This document shows, piece after piece, positions 1-14,100 of a DNA stretch of 64,000 nucleotides (position 1 is the first letter of the stretch; each line of letters opens with the position of its first letter). The notes under the pieces are model-generated. The model ran no database searches. It was given only the letters and a program-made list of their open reading frames with translations, and was not told the DNA's origin. The DNA comes from Cryptomeria japonica (lineage: Eukaryota > Streptophyta > Pinopsida > Cupressales > Cupressaceae). The DNA lies in contig NC_081407.1 of the NCBI RefSeq assembly GCF_030272615.1, positions 99,617,897-99,681,896 on the forward strand, given 5' to 3'. The position numbers were made by a program, and so were the translations under genes.

Positions 1-8
1 ATCCCCTT

Positions 9-176
9 CTACCTCTAAGAGGAACTATAGCTTGAAGCTTTATCCATCTTGACACCTGCAAGCAACACCAATGCTTCTACTTCATTATTACACTTCAAAT
101 CTAAAAAGTAGGACCCACTTCTAATAATTGTGCCAAAAGGAGAATGCAACACAATATCAGCTCCAAAAAGCCAATA
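9..176 (-). pseudogene. RNase H-like domain fragment of a retroelement
   Basis: Read on the minus strand, this stretch translates without a stop into a piece containing GADIVLHSPFGTIIRSG, then LKCNNEVEALVLLAG, and ends at a TAG. The NNE(x)EAL..LAG pattern with a preceding G-x-x-hydrophobic-SPxG segment is typical of the plant type-1 RNase H fold used by gypsy elements and by LINEs. Only the middle of the domain is visible, and no flanking reverse transcriptase can be read. It is probably a relic lying downstream of RING1. Which element class it belongs to cannot be decided. Confidence 0.4.
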
Positions 177-1897
177 GTCAATTTAATAAAATCCTCTTAC
201 ATGCAACTCAAGTAATAACTACCCTTTAATTATGGCATCTTTGATGGCAAAACCCTTAACAAGGTCAATATCGTTTTCTCCAGAGGTCACCTCACCATGA
301 TGTAGGAATAGTGCAACTTATACCACCTTACACAATTACATGCAATAACACTTCAGGTTCCGAGGGCATACCAGCTCAAAACATGAAATATTAAGGGACA
401 TGTTACCGGGTGTATTCTCTTCAATTTTAACGAACCCTCAATGTGAGGATTGCAGTTCAAAGAAATAAGTGTGACGGCCTGGCTGAAGTCAAATACGTAA
501 GGTAATGCATTCAATCATATTGCATTGATTTTGAGGGTCTGCATAACCCACTTGAGCTAAAGCACTCGCTCTGTATATCATGTCATAAGCTAAAGTGCCA
601 CACTACACTAAAATATTGTAAGCCATGAAAATGTGACACAGCGTGCTGTTAATAGTTTCATCCTGTGTTTTCAAATTTCAGATTATAGAAAACGTCACTA
701 TATAGTGTTATTCTCTGAACTTCGTTATTGCGTGTTTATAAATTTCATTTAATTTCCAATACCTCATGTTCTTCTGTACAATGTGCATGCACATATTGAT
801 TGTCATATGGAACCATCTTTGTACTAAAATGCTCATTATGGAATCCAAGCATCTACAATTAAATTTCTGTACATTGTCATAGTTGGAAGCTTGAAAGAAA
901 AATTAAATGTTTACGCTGAAAAGTGTAAGTCCAAGTAGTAAAAGAGAGATGAGACGTTTTTCAGATGTATTGCTATAGATATGCTGTCATTTCGACATAC
1001 TATTGTTTTCCATGACATTGTTGTCATATTAGTTTGCGGATGTAACATCCCTATGCGAGATAACTATGTCACAAGGAGCTTGTGTAGTTATCAATCGAAC
1101 TTTTTAGTTTTTTAAAGAGAATTTGATTAAAGATTAGAGATTTTCACAATGCATTGTATTTGCATAGCTCTTTCTGGTTACAACTATATATTTCTTTATT
1201 CACCCAGTGTAATCCATTAAATTAAATTATTTTTCTCAATAGGTCCACTTCCCTCGAACTGTTAATTGTGCAACATGGTTTAATAATGCTGAAATAATAA
1301 AATAATATATGTATATGAAAATAAGTAAAAAAATGAATGAAATGGTGTTTGTAATGAGTTTCGTTTATCTTGATTCATTATTTAAAGAAATGAACCAAAC
1401 CCATATAAAATCAGTACATCTTGATTTCCAGAAACGATAAGGCTTCTCATCTATTTCAATCATAATGTATTACAATGTATAACACTGTAATTTCATTACT
1501 CCAAGCTGTATCTGTACATGTGTCGGGGAAGGTCGACAAATGAATGCTACCTTTAGTGATTAGTAAATTTAGAGCTTCCGGCAGAAACAATTCTCTCGAA
1601 AGCTTACACTGCACAGAGAATTCAGTTATAATTCTAACCAAAGAGTGCATAGTGGAAAGCTGAAACATGTAGATCTGATTAAACATGGAAGACTCTAGTT
1701 GGAGCAAGCCCGCCCAAATTTTGAAACTTCTGTCAAATCTCCAAACTCAGTCCTTGTAGCGATACATCAGAACCTATCACACAAGCCCAAAAACATTTAG
1801 CCCAAAGTAAGAACAATAGGAAAACAGTAACATTGTAGCTTGAAAAGAAAAAAATGTACCCAATAAATTAACCAAATGTATTTGAAGGTGAAGGCTC
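177..1897. other. 3' flank and presumed 3' UTR of RING1, no other gene seen
   Basis: AT-rich DNA with no convincing reading frame on either strand. The part closest to 1898 should contain the 3' UTR and polyadenylation site of the minus-strand RING1 gene. No repeat with clear ends was recognised. Confidence 0.4.
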
Positions 1898-2100
1898 TCA
1901 TTGTACCAGGTTACCCCTAAATTCTGTGTAACCGGCAAAGATTCCATCCAATGTTTGTTCTTGATCCAAGACCTCTATAACCTTTTCACCATTTGAAGCA
2001 CCAACCAAAGCTTTTCCCTTTCCATACTTGGCCAAATTCAATGGACTAGTTTGCTTCTCAATTACAATTTCTAGATCTTCAGGGGCCACAGAAATTATGC
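1898..2100 (-). CDS. RING1: RING1 terminal exon, end of the RAWUL domain
   Basis: This exon begins by completing a cysteine codon after acceptor CTGTCAG, then reads [20 protein letters not shown] and continues to [10 protein letters not shown] and GNLVQ before TGA at 1898-1900. The EQTL-GI segment followed by G(D/N)L is the conserved end of RAWUL. Related proteins usually continue for several more residues after this last strand. The C-terminus may therefore be slightly truncated, or an alternative donor (GTACAA just before the stop) may lead to a small unseen exon. Confidence 0.8.
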
Positions 2101-5100
2101 CTGACAGGAACTAGAACATCACATGGGCTATATCAAATCAGTATATTAAATCACAATGCAATTCCTGACTCTAATGAACAGAGTTGTATAGAAATGAATT
2201 ATACTTTACAAATATGCTTCACAGTAATGGTTGGTTGACAAGAAAGATATGGTCTTTTCAGATTGGGAAACGTCTCCTCATCCTCAAATGGTAACAATGT
2301 GAAGTGTATCTCAAACTATGAACATAAAAACAACAACCTGCGCATTAGAGTTCATTTTTTATGGAAGCATTTTTGGCAATAAGAACAAGCTTGTGAAGAG
2401 CAGTTGGGATGATTCATAAAGGTTAAATAACTACATTTATCAAAGGGAACCAAGATTACAGTTCAAAGTTAGTCAAATTTATAAAAAAATATTTTACCTC
2501 AGTCTCCTTTTCTTGTTGAGATTTAGACCTAAGATACTCGGCCATTTTAGCTGCATACGCAGTACGAGAAGTCCTGGCATGAGCATTTCTCACACTTCCA
2601 TTCTTTGTATGACTTCTCGCACCACCCTTGCCCCAAGCCAAACCCTCTGCATTTCTTGCATTTCCAGGAGAAGCATCAGTACTTTCTCTGCTAGCTTCTG
2701 CTTGGCTGTATTCAGCTGATTGAATATCTTCACCAGCTTCCTCATCATCGATGTCATCTTGTTCTTCTCCATTGCCAACATCCATGTCAGCAGAGGTTTC
2801 AGGTAAAGAGCTTGGAGCTCTCCTTTTCTTCCGTGGCCACCTGCGCTGCTGAGGTTCTTCGTCATCAGAGAAAAATTGCTTCATGTCCTCACCTTCCTCA
2901 CCATCAGTACCTATGCTTCCTCTAGGACGTTTGCCTCTATTGTTACGCTTGCTTTGACCCTGAACACCGGAAAATTTACCATGAGCCTTTCTGACAAACG
3001 CCGCTGCAGTGGCCTTAGCAGTCCTGCGTCGTCGTGTAATAGCTTCTGACTGCCGCCGAAATGTATCAGCAATGTTCGCTTGGATCTGTTACAAATTTGT
3101 CTGACAATAGTTAAAACTAAAGGAAAGACGAACATTAATTTCAACCAATTAGATGGTTTAGAGCAGTCAGAACAGACCACCCCTACCTGTCTATTTCTGC
3201 GCTCTTCTTCTTCATGCAAAGCCATCTCCTAATGGACAAACCAAGAAGGGATTAGGAGAACTACTCATCCCTAAGATTGCAAAAGCACATTACAACAAAG
3301 AAAATAGGCATGAAAAAGTTGATTGACATTCAGGTGTTCACCCAAAAACAACAGCAACTTACCATTAGTATTGGACAATCTCCGACTCTGATAAATGAAT
3401 AAGACAGTCAAAGACACGGTAATAGGACAAGTTAAACCTCACCTCTTCCTCATACTTGTCTAAATCAGGGTATATTGCTGCAATCAATGCATCATAATTT
3501 GGATCATCTCGCAATGATCGCCGGCTAGCACAATGTGTACGGCATGCAGGACACTCATTGTTCCTGAGGTCACAAAAAGTCCAGCATTTAATGCTAGGCA
3601 AAAGCTGTTTGATATATAGAAAATGTGTTATTTCTTGGTCTTTCCCAATGTTTTGTATCTCTGATAATCACTATGTCTTATAAGTGTCATTGGCTTGTGT
3701 TCTGACTTGATTTGCAGTTTGCAATTTTTTTTATCAAATGAAGGCAAAATAGCAAAAAAGCTTGAATGCTGAACAGTTGAACTAGTGATTTTGCATTTGT
3801 GAAGCCAACGAAGTATGCAAGAATTAAATAGAGACAAAAAAGCATGTGAAAATCCTAGTCTACAGTCATACCCCAAGCGCATTGACTTGTCAATACAATC
3901 TCTGCAAAACCGGTGTAAGCATTCCATAACTGTCCTTGTTTTCCGGATAATGCCTGGCAGAGAAAATGATATTTAATTCCCTTTCCACATTTCAACATCA
4001 TTAATAAAGCCTACTTCCCAAAAAGTTAAGCAGCAGCATCCTGCATGTATTATATTGTTAATTCTACAGAGTAACAGCTGAAATAATAATCATATTTCAT
4101 AGCACATTTTGACACGGGCAGCATTAATGTACACAAGGTTTTCACAGTCCAAAAGATTGAAAGGAAGAGATTCTAGAAAAAAAGTGTTTTCTTTTCATCA
4201 ACATTTCAGATCACTATGAATTTAGATTTATCATCTGGATGACAGAAATGACAGCACTGTTTGTGTATGGTAGCATCTGTGATGACTTGTAGCCAAATAA
4301 TTTGACAGTAGATTGCACAACAGTAAAAATATTAACAAATAGTTTGGAATTGAATATCATTTATTAAATATACTGGAATATTTCAAAGAAACGGTATACA
4401 AATACTTGCTAGAATGACAGAATATAACCTTCAGCACTAATTACAACCTCTGGATGACAAACTTTTCATCATCCAATCTCACAAACCCAAGAGTTTTTGC
4501 CCTTGAACTGTTAGTTCAAAGCGTGGCTCAAGCTGTAGCAGAAATTATATGAATAATGACAACCAAGTGCTTCACTATGTAACAGCAGAAGGGCTCACTC
4601 GGGTTATCAAAACTCATGTCCTGTGGCTATAACTCCATAAAATTTAAAATATTATTTATTAATTTTGGCAATATCCTGCTCAAATAGCTCCCACATTGTC
4701 TTGAAATTCAAATTGTAACTTCTCATTAATGAACATTCCTTTATGGAAACCCATGCCCCCTTATGTTGGGATCAAATATTAGTTTAATATAATTATTGAA
4801 TATTGCACCTAATGTCCCAACTAATTGCATGCTCACAAGCAATACAATGCATTGCTAGATGTTGTCCGTTGTAGTTGGGTTCCTCCAATGGACCAAGTAT
4901 TTTGCGAGAGTCCTATACCTCAATTTCTTCTACCATATGTCAATGATAGCCTCTAGAACCAATTTAAGTTTCCCCTTGCCATCCAGGGGTAGCAAATCAA
5001 CTGAGGGTGCAGTATGTTTGCCATGTGCCTTCTTGAGACCAAAAAACATTGTGAATATGGCCTTCCTGTTTGCAACTCTAACCCATAAGCCTCTTTACCA

Positions 5101-8100
5101 ACCTTTTTCAAAACTTTGTATGGTCCATAGAAATCAGGTTTGAGCTTTCCAACTCCACTTGGCTTAATGGAAGTTTGCCTGTACAACTATGGACGTAAAA
5201 AGACCATAGCTTGCATCTCAAATGATTTCTTGGTACAATGTCGATCAGTGTATAGCTTTTGTTGATTTTGGGCCTAGTGCAAATGACTTTAAGTGACCTT
5301 AAAATGTCTTGACTCTGTTTCACCAAGTCACTAGCTGTGGTACCCTATTGTGAGTAAACACCCAATTAGGGAAGGTTGGGGCATCATATCCATATAATGC
5401 CATAAGTGCAATCATGTTGATAGGCATGTGATGGTTGGTATTGTAGCATTACCCTCCAAGAAGTAACCACTTGATCCATGCTTCTTGTTATCTATGACAT
5501 AGTTTCTCAAATATCCTTCAATCCACTTACTATCTCTATTGTCCATCCACCTAAGTGATAATTAATACTAGGAGTGAGCTCAATACCAATCATATGAAAC
5601 AACTACTACCAAAAGAAACTAAGGAATCTACCATCCCTATCTAACAATGTTTTTAGTCAAACCATGTATCTTAAACACTTCTCTAAAAAATAGATCAGCC
5701 ACCTAATGTGCTCTAAATTCTATAGAGATGGCAAAAATCTCTTTGTAGTTAGTAACCCATCCACTACAACATAATGCAATTCTTTCCATTTACCTTAAGG
5801 AGGCCTATGATGAAATCCATGGACACACTTTCTTATATCTAGTTGGGAATAGGCAATGGTTGTAATATTATGGGAAAAACATGTCTACTTTATTCTGTTG
5901 GCATGTTATGCACTCCCTAATATGTTTGAAAACATCTTCCTTAAGGCCTTTCCAAGACAATCTTTCCCCTATCTATTCATAAGTATTGTAGAACCCCTAA
6001 TGCCTAGCCATTAGTGCATCCTGTAAAGCCCTCAAAATATTTTCCTCAATCTCAGATTTGAGATTTGAGAACCAAGAAAATTCTATTCTTGTATAAAACA
6101 AGATCACTAGCTAGTAAGTAACTATCATCCTTCACACTTTCACCTAGAATGCTAGAGGAAAATGTGTACTTGTAATATTTTGTCGCCTTCCAACTAGTAG
6201 AAATAGTAGAAATGGAGTGTAAACTAGGCATTCAAGAGAAAGCATCAACAACTACATTCTTTTTACCCTTCATGTACTCTATATCAAATTCATAAGCTTG
6301 AAGCTTACTTCCCCATTTTCGTTGTCAATCATTCAAGTTACATTGGCCAAGCAAGAGCTTCATGTTGTTATGATCAATCTTTAACACGGACCTTCCACAA
6401 ACTAAGTATTTATCAAAACTTGGGCAAAACATGCATGCTGTCTCTGTCATAAATGAAGATTCTACTCTTAAATGCTATGGCCCTTCCTACACTAATATTA
6501 CCTTGATGCCCTCTCCTCCAACATCATCCTACAACAAATGGTTGTGAGAAATTTGGAATAGAAAGTATATGGCATGAACTCAGTACCTTGTTGAACCTCT
6601 CAAATGTTGGGATTTAGGTGTCTCAACATGGGTAAATATTTGATTATTTTATTAATTATTTCCTAAGTGTTAACTTATTGTGTTGCTATATCACTTTGTG
6701 GGACCTGATTGTCAATTGGCTTCCTACATGTGTGGTGAGGAGCATGAAATTGTGCCACTTGTCGCCTAGGTGCTCATCTTGGGCAAAGGAATTTGTAAAA
6801 TTCCTAGGAGGTACGCTTTGGTGAGATGTGTCCATTTATTGGTGAGTTAACATTGGCAAGTTAGAAATGTTACTATATCGGGACTAAAGAGTCACGGGGA
6901 GTTAATGTTTGGTAGTTTATATTTATTTTTGAGTTCTTTTTAGCAAGTTTCTATGTGCATGGGGAACGACTAATTATGACTTTGGCAGTTTCTATGTAGT
7001 GGGTGTAGTGCATATGGAAAATTTACCATTATGGAGGATAGGTGTTAGTGCTTTGGAAGTGCTATTTGCAACGTGTCAAGGATATGGCAAGTTGTTGTTT
7101 TGGACACCACTTGACTACTTAGGCATGAGAGATGGTTTTGGAAACCATGGACACCTACTTTCCATATGTGAGGTTTATAAATATGTTGGTGACTTAGTTG
7201 TTTTATAGAGACACTTTGTTTAATTTCTAAGACCTCATTACACTGTCGGAATTGCTCCAAATTTCTATGTTGTTGTATTGACTCTTAAAGAGCATTAGCT
7301 TTGTGCATTGTATTGTAATCTTTGTTACTATAATACAATTGAGCTCTTTGTGTTGGAGTGTGGGTTTTTTCCCACAAGGGTTTTCCCACGTAAATTTGGT
7401 GTTATGCTTTTATGTTTTATTTGTTTGAACCTAATATTGCCTATGTGCATCTAATTTGTAACTAATTCAAGGGTTTGTAAGAAATTTTTGCATTCGCTCT
7501 CCTGTTAGATTTAGCATTGGAAGCGTTATTCCACACTTAGCTTCCTTTCATCAAATGTCTCTTAGGTGGTGTCACTTGATGAGAAATCTTGCCTTTTAGT
7601 CATATTAGTTAGGGGTTCTACTAGCCATGAAAAACCTCTAACTTCCTATAGTAACTACAAAAGCCAAAGAATCCTTGCAACTATGTCAATGTGGTGGGAG
7701 GTAGTCAATCCAAAATGGCTTGGATCTCTTGTTGATTCACATGAACACCTAATGACATTGCCCAAGTACAAAATATCATAATCCCAAACTCACACTTGGG
7801 TTCCTTTACAAAGAGATCTCGTTGCTCTAATACTCGAAGAACAATATCTAAATGCTTCAAGTGTTCTACCTAGGTTTTGTTGTAAATCAACGTATCATAG
7901 AAGAAAACCAAATTAATTAATTGCTAAATACTTGATTCATACATTACTAAAAGTGGTTGGAGCATTTGTCAAGCCAAATGGCATAAACAAGAAATTGTAG
8001 TGCCCAAAATGGCATTTGAATGTTGTCTTGTGCACGTCTTGATTGTGCACATAGATCTAATGATATCCTAATCTAAGATCAATCTTTGAAAAATATGCCA

Positions 8101-11100
8101 CTCGATGCAACTTTTACTTAAGCTCATCAATTCTTGGAATCACATACTAGATTTTGATGGTCTTTTTGTTCAAGGCTTTCTAGTCTATGCACATCCTCAT
8201 TGAACTATCTTATTTGTAACAAGCACCACAATGATGCAAATGGGCTAGATCTCAACCTAATGTGACCCATCTTCAACAATTATTTTATAGCCTTTTCTAT
8301 TTCTTCTTTGTACATCCATGGACGGTGATAAGGGGTGGTTATGAGATGAATTACCAAGCATATTTTTTGTCACCAAGCAACTAGATACCCATGCAACTTG
8401 TCCCTTGCGAAAATTCCTCTCCATTTTCTTAGTTGTGACCACTCACAGTGATCCATCAGAAATGCCTCTAAGCATCAGATTTTTTCCTTTTGATTTAAAC
8501 TTTAATTCCATAGTTTGATAATTCTATGAAAATTCTTGAAAACAACCAATCTACTCCTAAAACCATGCCAATCTCTCCCAATCTCACAACATAAAAAACA
8601 TCATATGCTTTGTGATCACCAAGGGATAATTTGTGTTGTCAAATTATCTTAGTGCACAAAATAGTGAACTCATCAACAACAATGAATTTGAATCCAATGA
8701 AGTCTCCAGCTTTCAATCCTTTTTAAACAATCAAACCTTCATCAATAAAGTTGTGGTTACCACCTCTACCAATAAGCACCATGATCCATTGTCCAGATAG
8801 CACTCCATGAGCTTTAAATGGGTGATATTAGAGTACCCCTAAAAGAGATGTAATTGTACCATTGCTTGTGTCTCTGCTAACATCTAACTTCTCTAGTTCA
8901 CGCACAATGGTCTGCTCTTTTGTGATACGTTGTAGCTCAAGTCCTTCATGATCTGACTCATCATTAGATACTGCCTCAATAGAATGTACTTGTCCTTTTC
9001 CAAGTCATTGATGATCAGGTTTCCATGGTTCTTTGTAGGAGAAACACAATTTCTTACTTCTAAGCTCATTTATGGTGGGCTCATCCAATCTTTTGGCTAC
9101 AAATGATTGCAGTGTGGCTCTTTGAGGGTATAAGTTGAATCCACCTTTTTGAAAATTGTTCTTTTGTGCTCCAATAGTGGGTGGTTTGGGCTGAGATGAA
9201 AACTTGTTTTGTAGCACAAATGACTCAAGTGTTAAAACTCTCTTAATAGTTTCTTGGAGATATCATAAAGAAAAATCCTTAACTAGACCCTTATGGGATT
9301 CAAATAAGCCTTCAATAGAGAGAAACGTGATTTTTTTTCCCTAACATCAGGTACCATTACTGCAATCCTCTGAACTCTGCCACATAGTTGTCTGCTGTAC
9401 TGTTGTGCTTCAACTATGTCAGTTCTCTAAAATAAATCTACGGATCTTGCCTCTCAAACCTATCAATCAATTTTTGGCTGAACTGTTCATATTATCATAT
9501 ATAGTGATAAGAATATGGTCTTGGGTGTTTAGGCAATGGTAACAACATTCATGTGTTATTCCTTCCAAATGAAGGGTAGTAAATTTGATCACCTCCTCAT
9601 ACATCAGACTCCAAGAGAAGTAAGTGTTTAACTTCTAGATACAGGCATGGGCTAAACATTGTTGGACCCATCAAATGAAGGAACCATGAGTCTTCTTAAC
9701 TAGTGCTGAAGATCCTTGTGAGTCTGGTTCTGATTGAGCCTTCTCTCATTCTTAGGCTCAATTTTTTTCTTCAATGTGCAAAAGTTCAAGAAAGAGTTAT
9801 CAGACCAGAACTCCACTCTGTGCTCTATATTTTGTATGGAGAGCTGTCAAAGCCTCATCTTTCTGCTCTATGATTTCTTCTTCTAGCTGCTTCACTTCTT
9901 TCTGTGGAAAGGTAACTTTAGGTAGCCCAGAACCATTGGCTGCCCTAGATGTCTAATTCACTCTTGAAGCAAAATATTCTCCTTGATCCCCGTTACCAAT
10001 GGAGGTAGTCATGGGAATAGCATTAGAAGACTGGAAGACTTGGGTGAAAAGGTTGATGAGCTGCTGCTGTCCTTCCTTCAAAGACTCCATGCTTTCAAAA
10101 AATGCTCTGTCTTTATCTCCTGCGGCCATCTCTTATATTTTGTGATGGTGTAGGGTTTTGTTGAAGCTTCCTCTATTCTCTCCTCAAATACCTTATTCCT
10201 TTTTTCCTTTATGATATCCATAATCTTTACCCTCAGGCTGGCAAGACCTTGGCTCTGGTACCACTGCAATGACCTGTAGCTAAATAATTTGGCAATAGAT
10301 TGCATAAACAATAAAAATATTCACAAATAGACTGGAACTGAATATCATTGTTTAAGTATATTGGAATATTTCAAATAAACTGCATGCAAACACTTGTTAG
10401 AATGACAGAAAAGAACCTTCAACACAAATTACAACCTCTAGATGAGATTTCCTTCCTAGAGTTTTCATCCTTGAACTGCTCGTTGAATGCATCGCTCAAG
10501 TTGTAGCAGAAACTATATGGATATCGACAGTGGTTCAAAAGAAACCAAGCATTTCACTATATAACAGCAAGAGGGCACACCTGGGTGCCCAAAACTCAAT
10601 GCCCCATAACATATCAAATAATATTAACTCTGGCAAGATCCTCCTCAAATAGCCCCCGCATTGCCTTTAAAGTCAACTTGTAACTTCTCATAAATGACCA
10701 CTCTTTTATGGAAACCCATACACCTTATGATGGGATTAAGTATTATTTTATTATAACTTGACTGTAGGAGCTGGCATCTCAGGCTCAGCACGTGGCCCCC
10801 CATTATTAAATTTACTTATTTTTCTCTTCCTTATCAGGGAAAATAAGGATTGGGCCCACACAGACTAATTCAACTAAAAAAGGACATTACGTCTTCACTG
10901 AGTCTCGTTTAGATTTTGTTGACATGTTATTTACTGTCAGATCAGCTTACATTTCACATGTTTAACAAGCATTTCAAATATTTAAATGTACATTTACAGG
11001 CCCCAATGAGCACATATGTTATACACCAAATGGATAGAGAATAGAGGACATTTTCTGATCTCAGTTAATGAATTGGTCCACTTGAGAACAAAGCATTGCT

Positions 11101-14100
11101 TCAAAAGATTTCTGATAAAATACATAAAGCTTCATCATTTGGCATTGGGTCAAACTGTCAATGATTAAAAACAAGCAAATGTCTGGCATAAGTTGAGTAT
11201 AGAATCATGTAGCCTATAGGTGACCCAATAATAAAAATGGCTTCCAAAGATTCATTAAAAAAGCTTATCTGGAGGGCAGTCCCAATATAGTATTTCATGC
11301 ATTTGTTTGTATCTGCCATGTTTCTGAACTAGTAACATTATAACACCTAAATTATGTTTTTTAAATAATCTGTGAGATCTCAATAGCTCCTAATGAAAGA
11401 TTAAAACTGATCTGAACTTTTTTTCAAAAATGCTTCAGTGCATCTATGTTCTATCATCTATGTCTAACAAAAATTTCATTTTGCAGGCATGGAGGAAAAA
11501 ATAATTAAAATACTAAGCACAGGAGTGGACTGAAACTTAGATCATTATTTATAACTTTCCAAATCTATACAAACCCTTGAATGCAAAACAGAATACATGT
11601 TACTAGAAATATTGCTGCTATATAAATGCTTTTGATAACGTCTGTAATGTCCTCACTTTGGAATAGAATTTAATGGTAAATAATAATAATAATAATAATA
11701 AAATTCAAATTCAAAAAATAAAAGAATATAATTACATATAATTAAAATATAATTAAGTTGATGAATGGTCAAAAGACATGGAATGCAAAGTAATGACTCC
11801 CTCAAACATGAGATATAAAAGGGAGAAGAGAACGCCATTTGAGGGGGGGATAATTTGGAATCAGAAGTACAGATCTGACTTAAATAAGAAGTGCAGATCT
11901 GATTGTGAAGGTTGTGTCCCTTTCAAAAGGCATACATGACGAAGAGGTGTGACTTCTCCCTCACATTGAGAGATATAAAGAAAAGGAATCAAAGCATCCA
12001 GTGACATCATCATCGATCAGATAAGATCAGAACTGTTATTAAGTTATAGGCAGTAACATCCTTGTTCTTGGTGGTATGCTGTCATACCCAACTTTGATAG
12101 TAAATATCCTAACAAAAGAAAATTGTCTTTTCAAAGACTTCTCAATTTTCTGATCTCCTAAATCGCACTAAGACTAGTGACTACAATGATTACCAATTCA
12201 TATGAAAAGAACATCAGTAGTTAGCAATTAAAACTAATGATAAATCATTCCTTATTGAGGGCCGACTGCTAAAGGAAAACAACAACTAATCTATCCAATC
12301 GACTAGTGATGATAGGAGTTTCAAATTAGCAACAATTATCAAGAAATCAACTCAAGGAACACAATAATTTACTGTCAAGTTCTTAATGATAGCAATCAGA
12401 TTAAGATAAAGAGTAGCAATTAATATAGTGCAGCGATCTGGCAGTCTTATACAACGACAATAGTTATTAGTAATAAAGAACAGACTAGTGATTAGTTGTG
12501 ATGGTGATTAGTAAGGAAGCGCCTAAAAGGGCTGCGGTTTTAATGAAGAGGTGTCATTATATTCTAAAGTGAAAAGGTGCGATTAAGAAATAAAGGCAAG
12601 AGATATTAAACAAAAGCAGCGATCAGTATTTCTTCTGCTAAAACAGCAGATTAGTTAAGCATGAAGGACAAGTCATTGAGATGCCACCTTTGCATAAAGT
12701 CACATCCTTTATGAAGAGGCATAGGTGGGGTATAAAAGATCAGTCATCCAATCGGTCAAGGGGCGGATATGAAGGCATTCTTTCCCACTCTATGAGGGGG
12801 GATATGGAATCAAATTCAGAAAGGAATGATAAGAATTATTATAATTAGTGTTTATCTCAGAAAATGAATCATATTGCTGGCAAGCATCTATGAGTTAAAT
12901 ACGGATGTATAGTATATTAGATCTGAATTCTATTAAGGGGTAAAAAAGGAGGCAAGTAAGACATAAATACAAAAAGGAAGGATGTGTGCTAACAGACATT
13001 TGAAGGCATCCAGTCTACACAATTGAAGGTACCAATCTGCAGTGAGCCAGCAAACAGAAAGGCCATAGGTACGAGGGTAATACCTTGTTGAATTAATAAT
13101 AATACTATAGCACCTCTTTCCATACAGCAAATGTGGAATCAACCTTTATCTGTCAAAGGATGTGAACTCAGTAATAAAGTGTCTGGGACTGATTATAATT
13201 CTCCTATTATTCTGAAAGCAATATACATCTAATTAAGGCTATAAGATTATAAATAGAGTTTAGCCATAATCTACTAGAAATAATAGATGTTAAGTAATAA
13301 ATCTCTGTATTATTAATATCACACTAGTTGGATCTCAGCACCAATATTAATCACAGCATTTATGACAATATTAGATAGAGAAATCATATTTAGTACACTT
13401 TAGATGTAGGCAAATGTTGAACCTCACTATGGATGAAAGGGGGAGAGGTAGGTAAGAGGGTATAAGGTTGCCAACTAAGTAGTACACCTTGTGTGGATGC
13501 CAAAGTTCTATTCTTGGGCTTAGATTGGACAAGCTAAGAACCCCACTACGATCTCCATACCATTCCTACCATGATGAGCTATATGTTAGGTAAGAGGGTA
13601 TAAGGTTGCCATCTAAGTAGTATACCTTGGGCAGATGTCAAAGTCTTGCCACCTAGGCCAAGAGGGTCAAAGTCCCGCTCTTTGGCTTAGATTGGACAAA
13701 CTGAGGACCCCACTATGATCTCCATGCCATTACTATCATGATGAGCTATTAACTATAAGGGATGAGGCACGGATAGGGAAGCAAGACAAGTACCCACTAA
13801 TTATTATACCTTGGGTGGATGTCAAAGTCCTGGCACCAGGACCAAAAGGGTCAAAGTCCCGCTCTTGGGCTTAGTAGGGATTAGCTTGGTCAACCTATCA
13901 TGTCCCCACCTCTATGCTTACACTATACTTAATAATAAATAGTAATGTAAGAGATATGTTTAGTAACTCTAACAATATCATTAGATTTATATGTATATAT
14001 ATATATATAGATGCACGGACAAGATAACTATATCACTGCTATTGTAATGTCCTCTTCCTGGATTTGCCCTAGATGAAACCTGACAATCACAATTACCATA

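Larger units (their letters stand above)
4283..10763 (-). mobile_element. Decayed Ty3/gypsy retrotransposon, minus strand
   Basis: Two related flanking repeats of about 0.5 kb (4283 to about 4790, and 10270 to about 10763) enclose a minus-strand order of gag, RT, RNase H and integrase, which is the Ty3/gypsy order. The primer-binding site next to the right repeat resembles the initiator Met tRNA type. Every domain has stops or shifts, and the repeats differ strongly, so the insertion is old and inactive. A 946-bp solo LTR has landed inside it. The integrase tail resembles that of chromovirus-type gypsy elements, but a chromodomain was not seen. The outer repeat ends are approximate and no clear target duplication could be read. 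Confidence 0.85.
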
